Source: Cryptomeria japonica (Eukaryota; Streptophyta; Pinopsida; Cupressales; Cupressaceae). From it: a stretch of 64,000 nucleotides of DNA. The notes under the pieces were generated by a model. The model worked only from the letters and a program-made list of their open reading frames with translations. It ran no database searches and was not told the DNA's origin. Made by a program: the position numbers and the translations under genes. The stretch is taken from NCBI RefSeq assembly GCF_030272615.1, contig NC_081412.1, forward strand, positions 481,309,872-481,373,871. Reading direction: 5' to 3'. Shown piece after piece: positions 1 through 10,935 of the stretch (its first letter is position 1; every line of letters starts with the position of its first letter).

Positions 1-490
1 TTCATTAGCCTTTTCTACCCATGACACATGTCATTCATCTCTTAATTCCTACACTACCTACCTCTCTTATTATTTTCTTATTTCCTCTACCTACCCTTTA
101 ATCCTATCCGACCATCTATCTTTTACACCTCTTAATTTTATCCCTCCATTTCTTACAGTGTCTTCTATATAAGAGGATGCTTCTTTCATTATCAATCCTC
201 CTAAGCATACTACACATTCAAACTTTCATATGCAATCAAGCCTTATGCGATCAAGCTATCAACCACATTTCCATTCTTTGTTGAGCTCTTGTGCACACAT
301 AAAATCTGAGAGAAAATATATCAAGCAAGATCAATGGAGATAGGAAGAATGGAGATTCAAACCCTAATGGACATGTGATGGTATAATCTTTGTGATTTTG
401 TTGATTTGCATTGTCTTAGGTAATCTTCATATATTATGGTGGATCTTTGTTGTTTTTAGGCTAGGGTTTTGTGGTTGAATTCATTTAGTC
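1..490 (+). repeat. Gypsy-type LTR fragment, truncated
   Basis: This stretch resembles the reverse complement of 47851-48564 along much of its length. Shared landmarks are a pyrimidine-rich block with 'cctctacctaccct', a TATA-like box (CTATATAAG at 165-173), 'gagctcttgtgcacac' and 'gttttgtggttg' near 463-476. The order is that of U3, promoter and R/U5 of an LTR read on the plus strand. It starts outside the window and the similarity fades after about 480, before the LTR end and primer site seen in the other copy. It is therefore a broken copy of the Gypsy-T LTR family in opposite orientation. Confidence 0.65.
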
Positions 491-530
491 TTTCAATATT
501 GTTGTTTCCATTATCCATTTTCACCATAAA

Positions 531-827
531 CAATACACACACACACACACATATGTATATGTGTGTGTATATGTATATGTATATCATATACATATACATA
601 TATGTACACACACATATATACATGTGTGTGTATATATATATATATGTATATATATATATGTATCATACATATACATACACACATATATATACATGTATAT
701 ATGTATATGTACATGTATATACATGTATATATGTATATGTACATGTATATACATGTACATATATATATGTGTGTGTGTGTGCATATATACACACACACAC
801 ATATATATGTATATATATACATATACA
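531..827. repeat. CA/TG/TA microsatellite
   Basis: Compound simple repeat of alternating purine and pyrimidine (CA, TG, TA and ATGT units) with many short palindromic stretches. Translations in any frame give only Tyr/Ile/His/Val/Cys/Met/Thr repeats and are not genes. Confidence 0.95.
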
Positions 828-1111
828 CTTGGATTCTTTTGAAATAGTCATCGAATGATTTGCCATGTGAAATTAAGAGACTAGGGAAAGAAACAACAAG
901 TGTATGTATTATTGCAATTAATGCATATACTATGACTGTGATAAAGATTAAATGGTTGTAAGTATCTTTCCAACCATAAAAGAAACATATGATAGTCGAT
1001 GAGAAAAATAGGAAAAGACAAGTCAAATTTAATAAATATAAACTGTCACCCATGATGGCCAAAACTCAACATAGAGGGAAAATGAAGTTGAGTGTTTGAG
1101 TAAACCACAAC

Positions 1112-1729
1112 ATAGAAAATGAGGATCTTTAAAAATAAATAATAAATAAACAAATAGTAAAAAAAAAGATTACAATGGTTAAGTGAGGGAGGTATTCAAA
1201 TGGTGAGAGTTACAATCATATGGATCACTTTTTGGGCTCAGGGATTGGATGACACCACCATCTAATTAGAAAGAGAAGGTGTCACGACAGAAGCAAGAAG
1301 GTCTCGGTTTAAACCCAAGGAGAATTCTTGGGTGTGGAGTTGAAGCATCGATTTGAAAAAAAGAGATCTTAAATCTGCAAAAGGAAAGATGCGAAAGGAG
1401 AAGGTAGTGAAAACATCCAGGTTCATGTTCAAATCGATGCTTCAAATCCATACCCAAGACTTCTCCTTGGGTTTAAACCGAGACCTCCTTGCTTCTGCCA
1501 TCACATCTTCTCGCACTAATTACAGTCCCATATTTATTTAATTATTTATTTATTTTACCAGAAAGGGAAAGATGTAAAATATGATATGATATTGGCATCA
1601 TCGAGTCCCTAACCCCAATATGGTTGTAAGTCTCACCATTTCAATACCTCCCTCCATTAGCCACCGTAGTCTCTTTTTCTTTACTATTTGTTTATTTATT
1701 ATTTATTTTTAAAGATCTCCATTTTCATA
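1112..1729. mobile_element. Long foldback (inverted-repeat) element
   Basis: The left arm (about 1112-1355) and right arm (about 1429-1729) are reverse complements over most of their length, with a 73-bp loop at 1356-1428. The inner 67 bp of each arm are nearly identical (GAAGCAAGAAGGTCTCGG, AAACCCAAGGAGAA, GCATCGATTTGA). The outer parts match through a shared run of AAATAAATAATAAATAAAC and GAGGGAGGTATT. The right arm carries about 60 bp that the left arm lacks. There is no coding sequence. Foldback elements and large MITEs have this architecture. I could not define a target duplication because both edges run into AT-rich DNA. Confidence 0.75.
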
Positions 1730-1739
1730 TATATATACC

Positions 1740-2855
1740 ATATTAGTGTGAGCCGCTATGCCATATTGCTAACATTTTATTTTATTTATTTAGAATGCAC
1801 AAATTTTATAAATAAATCCATAATGATTGCAATAGGAAAACATTTATAAACGGTTGGCAACTTCATAAATTTTTTAACCATTATTTTATTAATGTTTGTG
1901 TGGAACCCTGGGCTACCATTGTGTTATTGTCTAGATTTTTCTTTCAATTTGTCTCTTTCATCTTTTGTGTCTAAAGTATATAATTTCAGACATACTAACA
2001 TTTGTCTCAAAGTTAGAAAGCTATGAGTATAACTGTAGGTAGGGAGGCAATGGTTAAGCTTTGCTTAACAGATTCAATAAAATCATTAGAGGGAATATCT
2101 AGAAGTTTGGTAGAGACAACAATATTTTGGCCTTATACCTGCAAATTGCATTTGTTGAATGATTCAGAAGCCTTTTTAGCAAATCCTCTTATGCAATTCT
2201 TACAATCATTATATTATGAGAAATAAGAGTTATTGAGACATTTTGGCAAAGTAACTTCCTCTGCATATTCATTAGTTTTAGAGTTGATTGGAACACTCCA
2301 ACTCAAGAATGGTTAAAGCCACTCTTACAACCTACACAACTATAGAATTATCCCAGTTTTTTTTCTTAGCCTTTAAAAGGGTTTATCAGTTTGTGTGTGA
2401 GAAAGTTATCATAGATCTAAGTTTCACTCATTAAAATTAGAGCCATCTTGTATTTATCTCATTGCGAATTGACTCCAACCACTTGGTCTTTTTCAGAAGT
2501 TTCTTATATTAAAATACAAACCATGCATTGGATGTTTCTCAAGTCATTGCATTTATTATGGAACCTACTTTTTGTGAGTGGTTAAAACTCTTGAGAAATT
2601 GATTAAATAACCTAAATAAAAAATAAAAGAAAATAAAAAACAATCAGACAAGTGAATCAAATAAAATAATATATAAAGTTTAATAAATTCCAATTTTGTT
2701 GTTGGTGAATGCTTAGTAGTTGGAATAAATATAAAAATCTTCCAAATACCTATTTTCCATTCATTGAAATGCTATCATTTGTTGGAGTAATATTTAAATC
2801 AAATTAAAATAGGAGTAACAAAAATAATAAAATAAAAATTAGTTTTAATAATTAA
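1740..2855. other. Unassigned AT-rich spacer
   Basis: I see no convincing gene, LTR end or tandem array here. Short frames, such as one of 67 codons at 2023-2226, have no recognisable motif. It is probably old, decayed repeat sequence. Confidence 0.5.
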
Positions 2856-3171
2856 TGATATCAGATTTCCACAATCCATAGCTCGTTCTCACACTTTTTG
2901 GATTACTGTAACTCCCCACTAGGAAACCCCAAAGGGATTAAACTAAAACACTAGAAACGAGTGCAAATATTTTTTATTTTTTTAAAACTTTAATAATTTT
3001 AATGATACATTGAGTTAACATTACACTTAGATTACACAACAAAAGACTTATCTTAACACCTAAAGGGTTTCCCAACTTGGTTAACATGGTTTAAACTAAC
3101 ATTGCTTAGCATTAATTAATCCAATTAAGTTAATCAAACATAAAAACATAATTACATTTAATCCAAAGGTT
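2856..3171 (-). repeat. Gypsy-A 3' LTR, distal (R/U5) part
   Basis: On the minus strand this reads as the end of a gypsy LTR, with a polyA-rich stretch, 'gtttcctagtggggagtta', 'gtgagaacgagctatgg' and a likely terminus ending GATATCA at 2856. It lies on the far side of Copia-1 from 9206-12591. Removing Copia-1 and one copy of its 5-bp target duplication gives a continuous LTR of about 3.7 kb. The exact terminus is inferred from the TG/CA rule and from the style of related LTRs. Confidence 0.5.
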
Positions 3172-3176
3172 AATTG

Positions 3177-3314
3177 TGTTGGTAGTGGTCCAACGTCCCT
3201 CGCGAGGATTCGTGACATGGTTTAACAGTCTCCTGTGGATTCTATAGGTCTAGTGGTTGTATTGGGCATTGACATGTTGATCTTTTGGTGCAACAACAAC
3301 CCTAGCTTGTAACA
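3177..3314 (+). repeat. Copia-1 5' LTR, remnant of 138 bp
   Basis: Begins TGTTGG directly after the AATTG target duplication and ends CTTGTAACA directly before the primer-binding site. Only about the last 60 bp, from 'gggcattgaca' onward, match the end of the 3' LTR. The rest, including 'ccctcgcgaggattcg', has no counterpart there. About 1.07 kb of LTR, including U3 and the promoter, is missing. Confidence 0.75.
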
Positions 3315-3316
3315 AT

Positions 3317-3328
3317 TGGTATCAGAGC
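3317..3328 (+). promoter_or_regulatory. Primer-binding site (initiator tRNA-Met)
   Basis: TGGTATCAGAGC, the usual plant copia site complementary to the 3' end of tRNA-iMet, two bases after the LTR end. It primes minus-strand cDNA synthesis. Confidence 0.92.
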
Positions 3329-3370
3329 TTGGTCCTCTCTACAGAAGCTTAACCATTTGAGGAAGATCCT

Positions 3371-4530
3371 ATGGCATCTAATAGTTCAAGTACATCTGCA
3401 GTTGTTTTCTAGAGAGAAATTCCTAGGCTTGATGGAACAAATTACAGGGTATGGAAGATTCAGATGGAGACTCATCTGAGATGTATTGGAAAGGAAATTT
3501 GGGAGATCACTGAAAATGGTGTAACCCCTTTTAATCTAGCATTTTGCAATCCTCCTCCGGTAGGTCTAGATAAGGAGCTTAAGAATGATTGTAGAGCTAG
3601 AGAAGCCCTTTTGTGTGCACTTTCTGATCAATAAATAATGGGACTAATTGATAAATCAACTGCAAAGGCTATATGGGATAAATTCGAGACTCTAAATGAA
3701 GGTGGCCCTACTGTTAAAATTGCTAAACTTGATGGTTACCGAGTGAGGTATGAGAACCTAAAGATGGAAGAAGATGAAAGGATTACTGCTTTTGTGGAAA
3801 GAGTTAATGAGATTGTTATGGGAATTTAATATTGTGGTGGATCTCTGAGCGAAGAGGAAATAGTTTCTAAAGTAAATCAAAGTTGTTTCTGGATTAAATT
3901 GTGTGCATGATTTTTGAATAAAAATCATGCACACAATTTAATCCAGAAGCAACTTTTGATTTATTCTATGGATTATGGGAATCTCTTATCTCTTAGTTTC
4001 TAAAGTCCTGAGAGTCTTGCCACCGACTTATAAGATGAAGGCTATTGTAATTAATGAGCTGAGAACTATGACAAACACCTTTGTTAATAGGGATACCTTG
4101 GTTGGGAAGTTATCTGCTTTTGAACTTGAGGAATTTGGAGCTTCTGAAGCTGTAAAATTTGAACCTGCTTTTCATGCATCCACATCATCTATCAACAAGA
4201 GTGATTGGAAAGCTTTATATGTGAAGGAACTAGAAGACATGAAGAAAGAAGATTAATAGTTTGAGCAACTTGAAGCCTTATTTGCTAGAAGAGTACCTAA
4301 AGGACCGATAATAAGTAAGTATGAAGGAAAATCACCTTTTAAATGATTTGCATGTAATAAGATGGGTCATTTTGCATCTAGATGTCTTGAAAGGAATTCA
4401 AGATTGGAAGAAAGAGCTAGAAGATATTTTAGGCCTAACCATGATTATCAAAACAAACATAAGTACAGGAGGAACAAAGACAAATCATGTTACTTTGTTG
4501 ATGAGGAAGGTGTGACTGATTTTGGTGATG
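3371..4530 (+). pseudogene. Copia-1 gag (UBN2-type capsid, zinc knuckle), broken
   Basis: The likely start ATG at 3371 begins MASNSSSTSAVV and is followed by the LDGTNYRVWKIQME motif of copia gag (UBN2-type). In-frame stops occur early, after AVVF and after LCALSDQ. Recognisable capsid continues (TAKAIWDKFETL, LKMEEDERITAFVERVNEI) until the 133-bp insertion at 3861-4006, which shifts the frame by one. It resumes with SKVLRVLPPTYKMKAI. The zinc knuckle near 4345-4390 should read C-x2-C-x4-H-x4-C. Its first cysteine codon is now TGA, leaving FACNKMGHFASRC. Gag would package element RNA in cytoplasmic particles; this copy cannot make the full protein. Confidence 0.88.
3861..4006. repeat. Palindromic insertion with 13-bp direct repeats inside gag
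   Basis: TAGTTTCTAAAGT occurs at 3861-3873 and again at 3994-4006. Between them are 120 bp containing a near-perfect inverted repeat: left arm 3874-3914, 6-nt loop, right arm 3921-3962. The left arm starts at the base after the first direct repeat. The extra 133 bp (3n+1) by itself explains the frame change between the two halves of gag, and joining the sequence across it gives the expected gag reading. Confidence 0.85.
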
Positions 4531-5982
4531 AATCGACACAAGATTCTACTAGTGGATCCGACAATGGAAAGGAATGGGTGTTTTTGGTTATCAGGGAAGA
4601 TGATCTGGTACCTAAAGAGAAGGCCCTTGTTGCTAAAATTGAAGACAAGGATGAATGGGTAATTGACAGTGGATGTTCACATCATATGACTAGAGATAAG
4701 AGGAAGTTCTTATCTTTGCAAGAATTTGATGATGGTCTGGTTAGATTTGGAGATGACAAAGCATGCATGATCAAGGGAAGAGGAACAATATCATTGGATG
4801 GTAAGCATAACACTGATAATGTTTATTATGTTGAAGATTTAAGGCATAATCTTTTTAAGTGTAGGATAGTTGTTGGATAAAGGATTTCAGTTACAGTTGA
4901 AGGATGGAAAATGCAAGATTATCAATAGATCTAGATTGTAGATTGCAACTAGTACACAGACTAAAGGTAATATCTTTCATTTAAAATCCAGTCAGAAGAC
5001 ATGTTTAATTGCACAAATTGATGAGAGTTGGCTATGGCATAAGAGGTTGTGTCATGTGAATTTTGATTGCATTGTGAACATCAGTTCTACTAAGGTAGTT
5101 AGAGATATACCTAAGATTGTAAAGCCCTATAATCAGGTAGGTAAGGAATGTCAAATGGGAAAGCAAGACAAAACTTCTTTTAAGAGTATACAAGACAAAT
5201 CTAATGATGTTCTTGATCTTATTCATACTGATTTGTGTGGTCAGGCTAAAATCAAAATTTTTCAGGGTGATAGATATTTTATGCTAATCATTGATGACTA
5301 TTCAAGAATGATGTGGGTTATTTTTCTAAGGGAGAAGTCTGAAGCATTTGAAAAGTTTAAAATATTTAAAGCTAAAGTTGAGAGAGAGACAAGAATGAAG
5401 ATTAAATGCTTAAGGTCAGATCAGGGTGGAAAATTCACATCCAGTGAATTTAACAGCTATTGTGAGAAGAATGGCATAAGGAGACAATTGTTTGCACCCT
5501 AGACACCTCAACGGAATGGAGTTTTGGAAAGGAAGAATATAATTATCTTGGATGCAACTAGAACTATGATGATGGAAGCTAATTTGCCTCATGTCTTCTG
5601 GAGAGAAGTTGTAAGCACAATGGTATACACATTCAACAAAGTTCATATCAAAGGAGATACCAGTAAGACACCTTATGAGTTATGGTTTTGTCATACACCG
5701 ATAGTTAAGTATTTCAGAATATTTGGTAGTAAATGTTATATCAAAAGAGATTATTCTATTGGAAAGTTTGATCCTAGATGTGATGAAGGAATATTTCTTG
5801 GTTATTCTAATGAAAGCAAAGCATATAGATGTTATAACAAAAGATTGCAAAGAATTATGGAGAGCACAAATGGCAAGATGGATGAGCAGAACCTAAATCA
5901 AATCAAAACTTGTGAGAGAGAACAGATAGTATCAGAAAATTCAACAATAACTAAAGTTCAGGACAAAGGAACAAAAAATTAG
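4531..5982 (+). pseudogene. Copia-1 protease and integrase, broken
   Basis: The aspartic protease active site is D-S-G in WVIDSGCSHHMT near 4655-4690. A one-base T insertion near 4853 (HNLFKC in place of the usual HNLLSV type) shifts the frame before integrase. The integrase zinc-binding region (WHKRLCHVNF ... CQMGKQ) lies at about 5034-5170. The catalytic core follows with DLIHTDLCG, IIDDYSRMMW, CLRSDQGGKF and the E-bearing NGVLERKN. A TAG replaces a likely Gln codon in AP-Q-TP at about 5501. The integrase C-terminal domain (KTPYELWF, FGSKCYIK, GIFLGYS) runs to 5982. Order and motifs fit Ty1/copia; the protein would process the polyprotein and insert cDNA. Confidence 0.88.
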
Positions 5983-7640
5983 AAGACTCCTAGTTATGTA
6001 AGGTTGAATCATTCAGAAGATCAAATCATTGGAGGTAAAAACAAAGGAGTGATGACAAGAAGAAGGTTGGCAACTAATGAGGTATGTTTAATTTCTCAAG
6101 TTGAATCAACATCAGTAATATAATCTTGTAAAGATGAATGTTGAATGAAAGATATGGAAGAAGAATTAGATCAGATAGAAAATAATAAAACATGGACTTT
6201 AGTTCCCCGACCTAAAAAATAAGAATATTATTGGAACTAAATGGGTTTTTAAGAATAAATTAAATGAAGATGGACAAGTTGTGAGGAATAAAGCTAGACT
6301 GGTTTGTAAAGAATATTCTCAGAAGGAAGGAATTGATTATGGTGAAACATTTGCATCAGTAGCTAGGATTGAAGCTTTGAGATTATTTCTTGCTTATGTT
6401 GCACATAAGAACTACAAGGTTTATCAGATGGATGTTAAGAGTGCATTTCGGAATGGAGATCTTGAAGAGGAAGATTATATTGAGCAACCTAATGGATTTT
6501 CACTTTCAGATGACAAAAACATGGTTTGCAGGTTAAAGAAAGCTTTATATGGATTGAAACAAGCCCCTAGAGATTGGTATGCAAGACTGGATAAATATCT
6601 TTTGAAGCTTGATTTCACTAAAGGTAATGCTGACAGTAATTTACATTATAGGATCACTGATGATGACGTATTGATTATTGAAGTTTTTGTTGATGATATT
6701 ATTTTTGGAGGTGAAGATAAGTTGTGTATGAATTTCCCTAACAATATAAAGAATGAATTTGAGATGTCTATGATTGGGGAGATGAAATTCTTCTTAGGTT
6801 TGCAGATTACTCAAACTGATAAAGGTATTTTCATCTGTCAAACTAAGTATGCTAGAGAGTTGTTGAAGAAATTTGGTATGGAAAATTCTAAACCGGTTGG
6901 TACTCCGATGGTTACAAGTGAAAAATTGACAAAGAAAGATGCATCTACACCAGTAAATCCTACAAGGTACAAGTCTATGATTGGAGGTTTGTTATATTTG
7001 ACTTAGAGTAGACCAGATATAATGAATGCAGTTTGTATTGTATCAAGATATTAGAGTGATCCTAGAGAAAATCATGAGAGTGTGGTGAAAAAGATTTTTT
7101 AGGTATTTGCAAGGAACAATTGAATATGGTTTGTGGTATCCTAATAATGATGAATTTATATTATGTGCATATACAAATGCAAATTGGGATGGAGATGTTG
7201 ATTACCGAAAGAGCACATCCGGTGGATCTTTCTTTCCTGGAAAGAAACTTGTTTCATGGATCAACAAGAAGTAGTCATGCACCTCTTTATCTACTGTTGA
7301 AGCTGAGTATGTTGCTGCTACTACTAATTGTACACAAGTTCTATGGATGAAGCAAATTTTGAAGGATATAAAGGTGGCTTATAATGAACCGACAGTTATT
7401 CACTGTGATAACTCTGTTGCTATTGATATATCAAAGAATTCGATATTCATTCTAAGACAAAGCACATATCTATCAAGTATAACTTTTTGAAGGAGAAGGT
7501 GGAAGCAAATGAAGTCATATTGGTTTATGTGAACACTAAAGAGCATATTGCAGACATCTTCACTAAGCCTTTGCCTTAAGAATCATTTGAGTACTTTAGA
7601 GATGGATTGGGGGTTTCTACCCCTCCGATAGAGACCTAAG
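5983..7640 (+). pseudogene. Copia-1 reverse transcriptase and RNase H, broken
   Basis: The linker before RT has several stops and a one-base A insertion near 6215, after which a clean RT frame runs 6281-7006. RT landmarks are [45 protein letters not shown], the catalytic FVDDIIFG at about 6685-6705 and [17 protein letters not shown] at 7004-7006 and a one-base T insertion near 7098 precede RNase H. RNase H keeps YRKSTSGGSF, VEAEYVAAT and IHCDNSVAIDISKN, with a further frameshift near 7445 and a TAA in the final FTKPLP-ESF segment. RT and RNase H would copy element RNA into DNA; this copy cannot. Confidence 0.9.
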
Positions 7641-7994
7641 TGATGCTGATTGGCATCAGTCTTGTATGCATTATCAGAGCTATTACTCATTTCGGATTGA
7701 TGTGGCGGTGCTACTACTCAGGGGGAGTAGTCAGTTGTAAGAATCAGAGGATTTATGATTTTTCTTTGATTTTTATGTCAAATGTTTGGCATTCATGCCA
7801 AAGGGGAGAGTTATTCTAGTGAAAAACATAAGGGAGAGATATATTCATTAGGGGATTTTGGTTCAGAGCTTCATTGCTATATCATTTTGTGGGACATTGT
7901 TGGTTGTTTTCCATAGGGGGAGACTTGTTTGGCATTTCTTGGCACTTGGATGTTTTTCACATCTAGTGTTGCCATCAATGCTAAAGGGGGAGAT
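7641..7994 (+). other. Copia-1 3' untranslated region and polypurine tract
   Basis: Non-coding stretch after RNase H with several G-rich runs (AGGGGGAGTAG near 7718, AAAGGGGAGAG near 7800). It ends in AAAGGGGGAGA at 7983-7993, which abuts the 3' LTR and is the plus-strand primer. Confidence 0.8.
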
Positions 7995-9200
7995 TGTTGG
8001 CAATTTGGTGGAATTGATTAGGTGTTGCATTGATGTTTTGTCATTGATGGCAACACCGACTATTTTGGTTGTTTACCGGTTTTCGGTAGAGTGGTTGGAT
8101 TATGATATTGGTCTGGTATGCTCTGGTATGCTTTGGTTTGTGGAATTGATTTGGATCTGATATTCATGCTATTCAGATGTGTATCATGACCAATTGGTTC
8201 AGGATTTGATGGCTCAGATACTATCATTTGTTCTAATAAGCCTTTTGGTCACCGGTAAGGGTTTTACTGGCATAACTTTGTTGAAGATCTTTTGATGCAC
8301 ATGATAAGAGGTGTTTGTGCGGCTTCTAGATGGTTATTAGGATGTTGATGGTTATCATGTTCATGTTCCAGTTCATCGATGGTGTTGCATTTGACTCATG
8401 GTGACCTATTTTGGGTCCGGTGTGATCTAGGTTATGGACTAGTTTATGTAACGTGTTATAGGATGTTCCTGATGCATTACCGACGGGATTTAATGATTGG
8501 CTTACATTATTTTTGGCATAAGCCGACTTGATTGATCATTGGATTGTGGGTTTATGTTATGAACTTATTGTATTATCTTTTAAGTGGCTGACCTAATTAT
8601 TTAGGTCACGGGTTGGTATATATATGATGTAAGATCTCTTTGTAGATCATGGGTATATGGGCATATGGGATTATGGTTATAGGATTATCTATGTGTGAAT
8701 AATGTTGTAATCATATGCAGAGGTTTTGGTCGATCATAGTTGATCGAATTGGGTTTGTAGAAGAGGTTTAAGGGCTTTGGTATTGAGCTTAACCGAAGCT
8801 GTACTCAGGCATAGGAGATGTTATACTTGCAGTTCAATCTTTATTCTGAATTGTAGTCTGGATTTATTTTGTAGTCAGTGAGGTTCCTTTTGTGAAGAGT
8901 AGTGCACTCTAGGTTGTTGGCCTTCCTACATGTGCAAGCCCCTCATTTTGTAATCACATACTTACTACAAAAGTATTATCTGAATGTGGGTAGGCTTCCC
9001 ACCATGGTTTTTCCCTTTACCGGGTTTTCCACGTACAAATATTGGTGTCATGTGTATCAGATGGATGGTAATTGTTCTATGATTTATGTTTATGTTTAAT
9101 TGTTATATTAGTTATTCCAGTATTGGGTTTATGTGTTTCGATAAGTATCGGGCATTGACAAGTCAATCTTTTGGTGCAACGACAACCCTAGCTTGTAACA
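7995..9200 (+). repeat. Copia-1 3' LTR (1206 bp)
   Basis: Starts TGTTGGCAATTTGG after the polypurine tract and ends CTTGTAACA before the AATTG target duplication. A TATA-like box (GGTATATATATGATG, about 8615-8629) marks the probable promoter. 'ccatggtttttccc' near 9002 and a U5-like end are typical of copia LTRs. Open frames inside it (for example 7858-8160) are not genes. Confidence 0.88.
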
Positions 9201-10556
9201 AATTGATCCAATAGCATAAAATATTATTAACATGTCTAGGTTTCATTCATTAGGATTCCATCCATTACATTGCATCTATAATACAAATAAAACATAAGCA
9301 TTTAACATTTAATTTTGATTCATACATTGTTTGCATCATAAGATAAAAATACATTACATTTCACTAAACCATTAAGTCTCAAAAATCAGATAATATTTAC
9401 ATTACAATTTACATCTTGCCATGAAGGCGTACATATCAAATAATTACAACTGACCATATAAGGTTCATGATATACAAGGAATGATCCAAAATAACAAATA
9501 GGATCCAACTGAATAACAAGACGCTCGAATCCAAGCGCAACTGGAACACCTGTGAAGCTGACTCCCGCAAGAAGGAACAAACACACCCGATGGAAAGTGG
9601 CACTACCACCAGACCATGTGGCTCAAAAAGAACCACCCCACCATGGTAGGAGATAGAAATAAGACCCACTAGCAACCTATAAGGTAAGCACACACATGGT
9701 CGAAAACACAACATCAGAAGGACTCACAGAACATGACTCCACAACAAACTCAGGTGAAACCAACAAGGCTGCACACTACTGACCATAAGGGAAGAGTGTC
9801 ATCACATAGCTTGGTATGGTTATCCTAGAAGGCCTTCATAGGTCCCAACCCCCATCTTGAGTTATCCTGGTAACCTCTCCTGAACCCCCGAACCCATCCA
9901 ACTCTCATGTGGACCCAAACAATCCTTTCGTGAGGACAAGGTTGTTCATTTGCCATTCCAGGCCTTCTCACTGCATCCTGAGTCTGTACTAGCACTCAAC
10001 CGTGAGCGAGGTATAGTTATCTTATTTCATGATTCATCTAACCAACCCCTAATGTATTAATAGATTATCACTTACTTATACAACTTTCGAGGGGTTATCC
10101 TGGTAACCTCTTTGGGCGGACCCCCACTCAAAAGACACTCTCCCTTATGACACTAAACTAAAAATATACCAACAAACTCCAAAACCAAGGCACCAAACTG
10201 AAATTACACACGAAGTTCAAAACAATAGAAAACCACTTGGCCAAACAAGCCCTTGTACAATGTTAAACTAACTGACAAATCTTTGTCTAGTGACATAACC
10301 AACCACGAAAACAACCACATGAAAGCATCTAATACCTTTAACCAAGGACTTGTAGTTTCAAAATTAAATGTGAATACAGTCAATTAAATCAAGCATCTTC
10401 GCTAATCTATAATAGCATTACTTTTCCATTTCATTTAAAATGCAAATTGACCAAGGTTCTCTAATTCTTCTAAGATTCAAAATACACCATTTTAAAAAAA
10501 TCATCGTTTCACTATAAATTAAAAACCAAACATACATTCATATAATTATACATATA

Positions 10557-10711
10557 TACGTAAATATATAAATATTACACACACACACACATAAATATAA
10601 ATTAATTCATTTATTTACTAATTCTAACATTTTTTTTCCCAAAATAAATAACTCTTTTCTTTATTTATTTTTTCCCATTTTTGAAATATATTTTTCCACA
10701 CACACACACAC

Positions 10712-10756
<45 letters not shown>

Positions 10757-10760
10757 TTAA
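10557..10760. repeat. CA and TA microsatellites in the Gypsy-A LTR
   Basis: (CA)n at about 10576-10591 and 10697-10714, followed by a pure (TA)n run to about 10752. Simple-sequence expansion inside the LTR. Confidence 0.9.
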
Positions 10761-10799
10761 ATAATAATTAAAAAATATTTTTTTAATTAAATTTTTTTT

Positions 10800-10935
10800 T
10801 TTAACCCCATGCACCCCCATGGGATTACGTGGGTGTTGCAGCCCCACGTGGTGGGTCTGCAGCCCCCACTACGTGGGCCTGCATCCCCACATCGTGGTGC
10901 TGCAGCTCACGATCGTGAAGGGGGGCAGATGTGGG
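10800..10935. repeat. GC-rich irregular repeat in the Gypsy-A LTR
   Basis: A GC-rich island in AT-rich surroundings, built from irregular copies of 'cccacgtggtgggtctgcag'-like units (TGCAGCCCCAC, CTGCAGCCCCCAC, CTGCATCCCCAC, CTGCAGCTCAC) with inverted CCCAC/GTGGG pairs. It occupies the same relative LTR position as the minisatellite at 57495-57735 in the sister LTR. Confidence 0.7.

Larger units (their letters stand above)
3177..9200 (+). mobile_element. Copia-1, complete but dead Ty1/copia retrotransposon
   Basis: A full-length element can be delimited. An exact 5-bp target duplication AATTG lies at 3172-3176 and 9201-9205. Both outer ends are TG...CA. The primer-binding site TGGTATCAGAGC is at 3317-3328, and a polypurine tract (AAAGGGGGAGA) lies just before the 3' LTR at 7995. 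Domain order is gag, protease, integrase, reverse transcriptase, RNase H, which is diagnostic of Ty1/copia. Coding capacity is destroyed by nonsense codons, at least four single-base indels and a 133-bp palindromic insertion. The two LTRs are grossly unequal (138 against 1206 bp). The element sits inside the 3' LTR of Gypsy-A and is therefore younger than it. Confidence 0.9.

Noticed and set aside
469-1062. Frames of 60-183 codons at the left microsatellite
   Set aside because: Simple-repeat artefact; the longer minus frame only adds AT-rich flank.
7858-8160. 100-codon frame with membrane-like composition
   Set aside because: It spans the polypurine tract and the start of the Copia-1 3' LTR.
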